Of a stretch of 27,755 nucleotides of DNA, positions 23,712 through 27,755 are shown piece by piece. Position 1 is the stretch's first letter, and the number at the start of each line of letters is the position of its first letter. The notes below the pieces were generated by a model. It made no database searches. It saw only the letters and a program-made list of their open reading frames with translations, and had not been told where the DNA came from. Source of the stretch: Pseudomonadota bacterium (GTDB taxonomy: Bacteria > Pseudomonadota > Alphaproteobacteria > Sphingomonadales > Sphingomonadaceae); the NCBI GenBank assembly GCA_023394965.1, contig JAEWZX010000022.1, positions 1 through 27,755 on the forward strand. Reading direction: 5' to 3'. A program made the translations under genes and the position numbers.

Positions 23712-24602
23712 TTATGGATAGGTCACTGTCTTGGGCGCACCATCGGGCAGGGGGATGAATTCCCCGTCTTCGCCCGGCACCGTGCCGAAGCGGCCTTCGC
23801 GCCAGTCTTCCTTGGCCTGATTGATCCGTTCGCGGCTGGAACTGACAAAGTTCCACCAGGCATGGCGTTTGGTGGTGAAGGCTTCGCCGCCGAGGAACAT
23901 GACCCGTGCGCCGGTCTTGCTTTCCAGTGTCATTTCGCGCCCCGGCTGCAACACGGCGAGCTGGTAAAGCGTGAGGGCATGGCCATCGACCGACGCTTCG
24001 CCGCCCACCAGCATGACCGCGCGTTCATCGGCATCTTCCTCCAGCGGGATCATCCCGCCGGGTTCCAGCATGATTTCGGCATAGATGGTGTCGGCATGGG
24101 TGGTGGTAGAAGCACGTTCGCCCCACAATTCGCCCATGATGACGATGGCCTTGGCGTGCCCATCCTCGATCACCGGCAGATCGGTCACCGCTTCGAAGGC
24201 GGGGTCGATTTCCTCGCGCCCGTCGGGCAGGGCCAGCCAGGTCTGCATCCCGTAAAGCTTTGGCCCGGCCTCGCGTTCAGCCTTGGGCGAGCGTTCGGAA
24301 TGGACGATGCCCCTGCCAGCAGTCATCAGATTGACCTGCCCCGGACGGATCGTGGAGAAACTGCCGAGGCTGTCGCGATGGTCTATCGCCCCTTCGAACA
24401 ACCAGGTCACTGTGGCGAGATTGATATGCGGATGCGGGCGGACATCCATTCCCGAACCAAGATCGAGCTGCGCTGGACCGAACTGGTCAACAAAGATGAA
24501 CGGGCCGACCATGCTGCGCGACCGGGCAGGCAAGACCCGTCGCACCTCAAACTGGCCCAGATCGTGTGTGGTCGGGGTTAGCGTCTGCTCGAAATTGCTC
24601 AT
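23712..24602 (-). CDS. Pirin family protein
   Basis: This 296-residue bicupin carries the pirin metal site: His57 and His59 in RPHPHINLATVTW, then His101 and Glu103 in GIVHSE, at almost the same positions as in human pirin. Bacterial pirins have quercetin dioxygenase activity or act as redox-sensing regulators; which applies here is unknown. The ATG overlaps the stop of the GST gene as ATGA, and the SDR gene follows after ten bases. Cytoplasmic; no signal peptide. Confidence 0.93.
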   Translation of the reverse strand: MSNFEQTLTPTTHDLGQFEVRRVLPARSRSMVGPFIFVDQFGPAQLDLGSGMDVRPHPHINLATVTWLFEGAIDHRDSLGSFSTIRPGQVNLMTAGRGIVHSERSPKAEREAGPKLYGMQTWLALPDGREEIDPAFEAVTDLPVIEDGHAKAIVIMGELWGERASTTTHADTIYAEIMLEPGGMIPLEEDADERAVMLVGGEASVDGHALTLYQLAVLQPGREMTLESKTGARVMFLGGEAFTTKRHAWWNFVSSSRERINQAKEDWREGRFGTVPGEDGEFIPLPDGAPKTVTYP

Positions 24603-25330
24603 GCCGGGTCGAGTTCCTCGTAGTGACGGAAGATGCCGTCTTCGTTGAATGCAATACGCCGATCGCTTGCCAGATAATCAGCAATTCCATCGATAGTCGA
24701 GACTGCATCGTGGCAGGCGATCAGGCCGGGATAATCGCCTTCCGCCTTGGCCATGCAGTTGGGAAAGGCATAGCGCAGCCCTTCGACCAGCTGGAACAGC
24801 GAAGTGTCGACATGCGTCCACTGCGTGCCCGCCACGAACGGGCCATCGCCCATGCGCAGCGCATTTTCGAAATGGGCGCAGAATTTGGGAATGCGTTCTT
24901 CCCGAAAGGCCTTGGCCGCCCTGATGGCGGCATCTTTCTGGTCTTCGTAATACAGGCTGCCCGCGATGGCATGGTGCACATTATGCGCCTCTGCCACGAT
25001 GTCGCTGATGGTCAGCTGCAGCTGGATCAGATGCAGGTCTTTCGCCACATCGCCAGTGCCCAATGCGTGCCGGTCGGTCAGCCAGGCGAGGATATGGGCG
25101 ACCTGTGCAATGGCGAAACCGCTCTCGCGCTCGACCAGATAAGGCGGGGCGAAGGGGGCGGAATCACCACCTTCGCTGCGCCTTTCCATATCATCGACCA
25201 AGGCGCCCACGCCGTCCTCTCTCGCGCGGTCGCGATAGGCGATCCCGGCCCCTTCCATCAGCAGGCGGACGAACTCCCCGCGGCCCTGGATCGACGGCCA
25301 GTACCACAGGTCGTAGCCCGCCCCGCTCAT
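24599..25330 (-). CDS. Glutathione S-transferase-like protein
   Basis: This 243-residue protein has a GST thioredoxin-like N-terminal domain (YDLWYWPSIQGRGEFVRLLM at 6-25) resembling the sigma/mu-type start, with Tyr residues where the catalytic Tyr is expected, and an all-helical C-terminal domain. The usual Gln-Ser glutathione contact after the cis-Pro (PPYLVERESGFAIAQ) appears altered, so glutathione affinity is uncertain. ATG 25330 overlaps the bolA stop as ATGA, and its own stop overlaps the pirin start as ATGA. The frame remains open upstream through bolA, but similarity begins at MSGAGYDLWYW. Confidence 0.85.
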   Translation of the reverse strand: MSGAGYDLWYWPSIQGRGEFVRLLMEGAGIAYRDRAREDGVGALVDDMERRSEGGDSAPFAPPYLVERESGFAIAQVAHILAWLTDRHALGTGDVAKDLHLIQLQLTISDIVAEAHNVHHAIAGSLYYEDQKDAAIRAAKAFREERIPKFCAHFENALRMGDGPFVAGTQWTHVDTSLFQLVEGLRYAFPNCMAKAEGDYPGLIACHDAVSTIDGIADYLASDRRIAFNEDGIFRHYEELDPA

Positions 25331-25599
25331 GTTGCCGGGGCCGATGCCTGAATGGCGAGGGCATGCACCCGTTCGCCGGGAATGTCGCCCAGCGCACGGT
25401 TGACCATGCGCTGGCGTTCCAGCCGGGATTTGTCGGCAAAGGCCGGGGCTTCGATCACCACGGTGAAATGCGATTCGCCGCTGCCGTCGTCCCCGGCATG
25501 GCCGGAATGCTTCGCACTGTCGTTGATTACCTCCAGCCGGGTGGGGCTGAATGCTTCTTCCAGAAGCGCTTCCATTTCCTGCTGGACTGATCCTACCAC
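25327..25599 (-). CDS. bolA: BolA family protein
   Basis: This 90-residue BolA-like protein shows the family core EVINDSAKHSGHAG (23-36) and the C-terminal RLERQRMVNRALGDI segment with His residue near IPGERVHALAI. BolA proteins bind [2Fe-2S] clusters with monothiol glutaredoxins and influence iron homeostasis and cell shape. The start is GTG 25599 with GAGGAG about ten bases upstream. It is the first gene of a minus-strand run bolA-GST-pirin-SDR-epoxide hydrolase and diverges from the J-domain gene; a bolA/dnaJ-like divergent pair is common in alphaproteobacteria. No monothiol glutaredoxin gene is adjacent. Confidence 0.93.
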   Translation of the reverse strand: MVGSVQQEMEALLEEAFSPTRLEVINDSAKHSGHAGDDGSGESHFTVVIEAPAFADKSRLERQRMVNRALGDIPGERVHALAIQASAPAT

Positions 25600-25659
25600 G
25601 GGTTCGAATCTCCTCTTCGGGGGTTTCCTTAGCGCACTTCGCTCCCCATCCTAGAACGA

Positions 25660-26253
25660 ATGCGCCAGACAAAGTTTCACGGACGATTTGAAGACACGGG
25701 GCGGGTATGCGCCCACCCATCCTGCACCGAGCCGGGGGAATTCCGCGCGCCGGGCGGGGGCGGGCACGGTTTCGACGGGCCGGGTGAATGGCGCTGGCTG
25801 TGTCTCGACCATGTGCGCGAATTCAACGCCGGTTACGACTGGTTCGAAGGGATGAGCGCGGAAGAAATCTACAATGCGCAGGCACCGGGCGCTGGCTGGC
25901 GTACCGAAAGTCCCAGTTTTCGCCCGACTGCGGGGGTGGACGGGATGCCGCGCTGGGCCGATTTCGACGATCCGCTGGAGGCGATTTCCGCGCGCGCCGC
26001 AGGCATCAAGAGCCGCGCCCGGCGCGAAGCGGAGATGGCGATGGACGGGCGCTTTTCCAAGGAAGAGGCGCAGGCGCTGGAAACGATGGGGCTGGGGCTG
26101 GATACCGACCGGCGGCGATTGCGGCGGCGGTATTCGGAACTGGTGCGCCGTTATCACCCTGACCGCAATGGCGGGGATCGGCAGCACGAAGCGCGGCTGG
26201 TCCGCGTGGTCGAAGCCTATCAGATGCTGCGCAAATCGCGTGCCATTGGATAG
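25660..26253 (+). CDS. J-domain (DnaJ-like) co-chaperone with N-terminal Cys/His cluster
   Basis: This 197-residue protein carries a C-terminal J domain (about 137-194) with the HPD motif at 166-168 (RRYHPDRN), needed to stimulate DnaK ATPase. The N-terminal half has Cys17, Cys22, Cys48 and His51 (CAHPSC and WLCLDH), which could bind a metal; the middle is unassigned. It lacks the Gly/Phe and zinc-finger regions of true DnaJ. ATG 25660 lies 60 bases from the divergent bolA start. It ends convergent to a small hypothetical gene. Confidence 0.9.
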   Translation: MRQTKFHGRFEDTGRVCAHPSCTEPGEFRAPGGGGHGFDGPGEWRWLCLDHVREFNAGYDWFEGMSAEEIYNAQAPGAGWRTESPSFRPTAGVDGMPRWADFDDPLEAISARAAGIKSRARREAEMAMDGRFSKEEAQALETMGLGLDTDRRRLRRRYSELVRRYHPDRNGGDRQHEARLVRVVEAYQMLRKSRAIG

Positions 26254-26268
26254 AGCTTCCTCAGCTCT
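26252..26268. terminator. Small hairpin between convergent genes
   Basis: AGAGCT (26252-26257) pairs with AGCTCT (26263-26268) around a 5-base loop, between the stop of the J-domain gene and the stop of the small hypothetical gene. No T-run follows; only the position suggests termination. Confidence 0.25.
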
Positions 26269-26271
26269 GCG

Positions 26272-26484
26272 TTATTGCAGGGATTTGGCAGCTTCCTGTC
26301 GGGCAATCCGTTCGCTTTCGGTCTTTTCCCGATCCGCTTTCACCTTGCGCGCCTGATTGGCGAGGCCGCGCCAGGTCTTTTCCGCGCGAAGGCTGCGCTC
26401 TCTCACATTGTCGAGCGTGGCTTCGCTGGCTTCGACTGCCGCTTCGCGTGCGCGGGCATCGTAGAATTCGAATGTCTGGCTCAT
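26272..26484 (-). CDS. Small charged helical protein, unknown function
   Basis: This 70-residue protein is rich in Glu, Arg, Lys and Ala and is predicted to be a long amphipathic helix, possibly coiled-coil. There is no signal peptide or membrane segment. ATG 26484 (MSQTFEFYDARAREA) has AAGGG five to six bases upstream; an ATG five codons earlier (26499) is less well placed. It lies downstream of the cold shock gene on the same strand, beyond a stable hairpin. I recognise no family. Confidence 0.7.
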   Translation of the reverse strand: MSQTFEFYDARAREAAVEASEATLDNVRERSLRAEKTWRGLANQARKVKADREKTESERIARQEAAKSLQ

Positions 26485-26523
26485 GTCAGCCCTTCGCATA
26501 AATGGGATCGTGGGGGAGGTGCC

Positions 26524-26560
26524 CCTTCCGCGCGCCGGGTCGCCCCTGGCACGCGGAAGG
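26524..26560 (-). terminator. Long hairpin downstream of the cold shock gene
   Basis: CCTTCCGCG (26524-26532) pairs perfectly with CGCGGAAGG (26552-26560). After one mismatch the stem continues with GCCGGG/CCTGGC-type pairing (26534-26539 with 26545-26550), leaving a 5-base loop. This 15-pair stem lies 16 bases past the csp stop. No T-run follows, so it may terminate weakly or stabilise the short csp mRNA. Confidence 0.5.
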
Positions 26561-26575
26561 AACCTTGGCGGTTAC

Positions 26576-26788
26576 TTAGTCGGCAGCCGACAGATTGATC
26601 GCGCTGGCTTTGCCATTGCGGCCGGTTTCGACTTCGTAATTGAGGCGCTGGTCCTTATCGAGCGTGTTCATCCCAGCAGCCTGGACGGCGCTGATGTGAA
26701 CGAAGCTGTCGTCCGAACCGTCGTCGGGCTGGATGAAGCCATAGCCCTTGTCGGTGTTGAAGAATTTGACTGTTCCGGTCTTGCTCAT
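26576..26788 (-). CDS. Cold shock protein (CspA family)
   Basis: This 70-residue single cold shock domain protein binds single-stranded RNA and DNA as an RNA chaperone. RNP1 (KGYGFIQPDD, 14-23) and RNP2 (DSFVHISAVQ) are clear, with the basic/aromatic patch Lys-Phe-Phe in TVKFFN. ATG 26788 follows AAAGGA at good spacing; an in-frame ATG five codons upstream is poorly placed. The upstream region can give a leader of about 100 bases with a small hairpin, as is common for csp genes. It ends just before a long hairpin. Confidence 0.96.
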   Translation of the reverse strand: MSKTGTVKFFNTDKGYGFIQPDDGSDDSFVHISAVQAAGMNTLDKDQRLNYEVETGRNGKASAINLSAAD

Positions 26789-26821
26789 GATGGTTCCTTT
26801 CAAGAACGCATGGAATTGCCC

Positions 26822-26838
26822 CGCCGCGACATGCGGCG
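26822..26838 (-). promoter_or_regulatory. Leader hairpin of the cold shock gene
   Basis: CGCCGC (26822-26827) and GCGGCG (26833-26838) form a perfect 6-bp stem with a 5-base loop in the presumed 5' leader, about 34 bases before the csp ATG. It may affect temperature-dependent translation; this is inference. Confidence 0.35.
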
Positions 26839-26893
26839 TGGTCGTGCTTAGAATCGTCCGATGAAAGGAAGTCGTCGTCTGGTTTGCGCCGGG

Positions 26894-26921
26894 GCTATTG
26901 AAAGCAAGCGGCGGTCGTCAA
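26894..26921 (-). promoter_or_regulatory. Weak candidate csp promoter
   Basis: On the minus strand, TTGACG (26921-26916) fits a -35 element. A poor AATAGC/ATAGCC (around 26899-26894) is spaced 16-17 bases from it. This would give a leader of about 100 bases for csp. Only the -35 is convincing. Confidence 0.3.
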
Positions 26922-27068
26922 AATCCGAAGTCCGTCGCATAATTCGACGTCAGCAACATCGTTGTAGCACGGCCGGGCCGGATTACCTAACCCTCATTGG
27001 TGGAGGGGCATAGGCCGCCAGCCGTCTGCCCGCGAAACGGTTTAGAAGCCCGCCGTTCATTGTCATGT

Positions 27069-27398
27069 TTAGTGGGCGGACATCTTCGAAAATAGATTCA
27101 TCACCACGACACCGCTGATAATCAATCCCATGCCAATGATCGCCGGAGCATCAAGTTTTTGCCCCTGGAAAGTCCAGGCAACGGCTGAAATGAGAACGAT
27201 GCCAAGGCCCGACCAGATCGCATAAGCGATGCCGGTCGGAATCGTTTTGAGAGTCAGGGAAAGAAAGTAAAAGGCGACAGTGTATGCAGCAGCCGTAACC
27301 AAGCTAGGAACCAACTTGGTAAAACCTTCCGATTGTTTCATGAAAGTTGTGCCGATTACTTCAGCAAAAATAGCCAGAATTAGATAAGCGTAATTCAC
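27069..27398 (-). CDS. EmrE/Qac-like small multidrug resistance (SMR) exporter
   Basis: This 109-residue four-helix inner-membrane protein is a proton-driven exporter of cationic compounds. It carries the essential membrane Glu (Glu13 in AIFAEVIGTTFMK), SEGFTKLVPS, the SMR signature PTGIAYAIWSGLGIVLIS (about 55-72) and LDAPAIIGMGLI. The sequence reads close to E. coli EmrE throughout, and the IAYAIWSG signature favours the drug exporter branch over guanidinium exporters (Gdx/SugE). The start is GTG 27398 with GGAG seven bases upstream; the open frame continues upstream, but those residues lie outside the family. GC content is visibly lower than that of neighbouring genes, suggesting recent acquisition. 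No regulator gene is seen beside it. Confidence 0.93.
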   Translation of the reverse strand: MNYAYLILAIFAEVIGTTFMKQSEGFTKLVPSLVTAAAYTVAFYFLSLTLKTIPTGIAYAIWSGLGIVLISAVAWTFQGQKLDAPAIIGMGLIISGVVVMNLFSKMSAH

Positions 27399-27755
27399 GT
27401 TCGCACTCCATCCAAGGTCGGGAGCGCGAAACCTCATCGCGTCACACCGAACCCAGTTCGATTGACGCCGAGGCAGAGAAGAAGCTGCGTAAACGGATGC
27501 AGACCACCACCCTGCTGCTCTATTTTCGACAGAAACTTTATAAACTGATCGGCCGACAAGGTCACGTTCGATTTTTAGTTTCTCATCGAACTTCAACGGC
27601 GGGGCCGGATCGTCAGCACACACAAAAACATCCGGCGGCGAGCCCGGACGATAACGCCTGAAGTATCACGCTCTCAAGCAGCCGAAGGCGGTAGCGCGAG
27701 AAGACAAGATCACGCGGCCGGAGCGAACCCTGCGCGAAGCGCGTGGCGTAGCTCC
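27399..27755. other. Right-end stretch without a supportable gene
   Basis: These 357 bases hold several short open frames but none I can support. The SMR frame extends upstream to ATG 27623. A plus frame with ATG 27497 gives 54 residues (MQTTTLLLYFRQKLYKLIG at its start). A plus frame from about 27655 runs off the right edge (ITRPERTLREARGVA) without a start. Base composition is mixed: AT-richer to about 27600 and GC-rich after. It could contain remnants of mobile DNA, but no terminal repeats or transposase motifs are visible. Confidence 0.5.

Noticed and set aside
25595..25625. tRNA-like T-loop GGTTCGAATC upstream of bolA
   Set aside because: The flanking bases do not form a proper T stem, and no anticodon arm, D arm or acceptor stem can be found around it.
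27399..27480. Guanidine riboswitch before the SMR gene
   Set aside because: No paired ACGR hairpins or ykkC-like core are visible, and the protein is of the EmrE-like rather than the guanidinium exporter branch.
27497..27661. Possible 54-residue plus-strand gene (MQTTTLLLYFRQ...)
   Set aside because: No convincing ribosome binding site, family or conservation evidence; the opposite strand is open too.

Overview
The window looks like chromosomal DNA of a sphingomonad alphaproteobacterium, most likely Erythrobacteraceae (Erythrobacter/Altererythrobacter type). This rests on the GC-rich protein style, two sphingomonad-type TonB-dependent receptors, the hisG-hisD-nusB-thiL-hppA gene order, a bolA/J-domain pair and frequent GTG/TTG starts. 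Taxonomy is inference from style and order; no rRNA or tRNA gene is present.

Layout. 1-2108: the 3' end of an unidentified gene, a secreted M28 peptidase (minus) and, upstream of it, a DEAD-box RNA helicase with a long Gly/Lys/Arg repeat tail. 4200-11850: an outer-membrane uptake block on the plus strand. A TonB-dependent receptor overlaps a beta-propeller phytase lipoprotein by one base, with a candidate Pho box upstream. A second receptor, of siderophore type, overlaps a PepSY membrane protein by one base, with a candidate Fur box upstream. Together they suggest scavenging of phosphate and iron from phytate or iron-phytate. 11800-12129: a convergent intergenic region holding seven copies of a 10-bp core at 21-bp steps (the last at 20); this is the most unusual structure in the window and has no assigned role.

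12130-15168 (minus): a TesB-type acyl-CoA thioesterase, a JmjC/cupin-like oxygenase and a FemAB/BioF2-type acyltransferase; the last two are coupled by a GTGA overlap. 15295-20867 (minus): hisG-hisD-nusB-thiL joined by 1-4 base overlaps, then hppA (potassium-independent proton-pumping pyrophosphatase) with its own candidate promoter, a perfect 7-1-7 palindrome inside that promoter, and a good terminator. thiL appears to start at CTG. A DUF2332 gene diverges from hisG.

21978-25599 (minus): a compact run bolA-GST-pirin-SDR-epoxide hydrolase, mostly with ATGA overlaps, suggesting one redox/electrophile-handling operon. 25660-26788: a J-domain protein, a small charged hypothetical protein and a CspA-type cold shock protein. 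27069-27398: an EmrE-like SMR exporter of visibly lower GC than its surroundings, followed by about 360 bases in which no gene can be supported. No CRISPR array, complete insertion sequence, tRNA or rRNA was seen.
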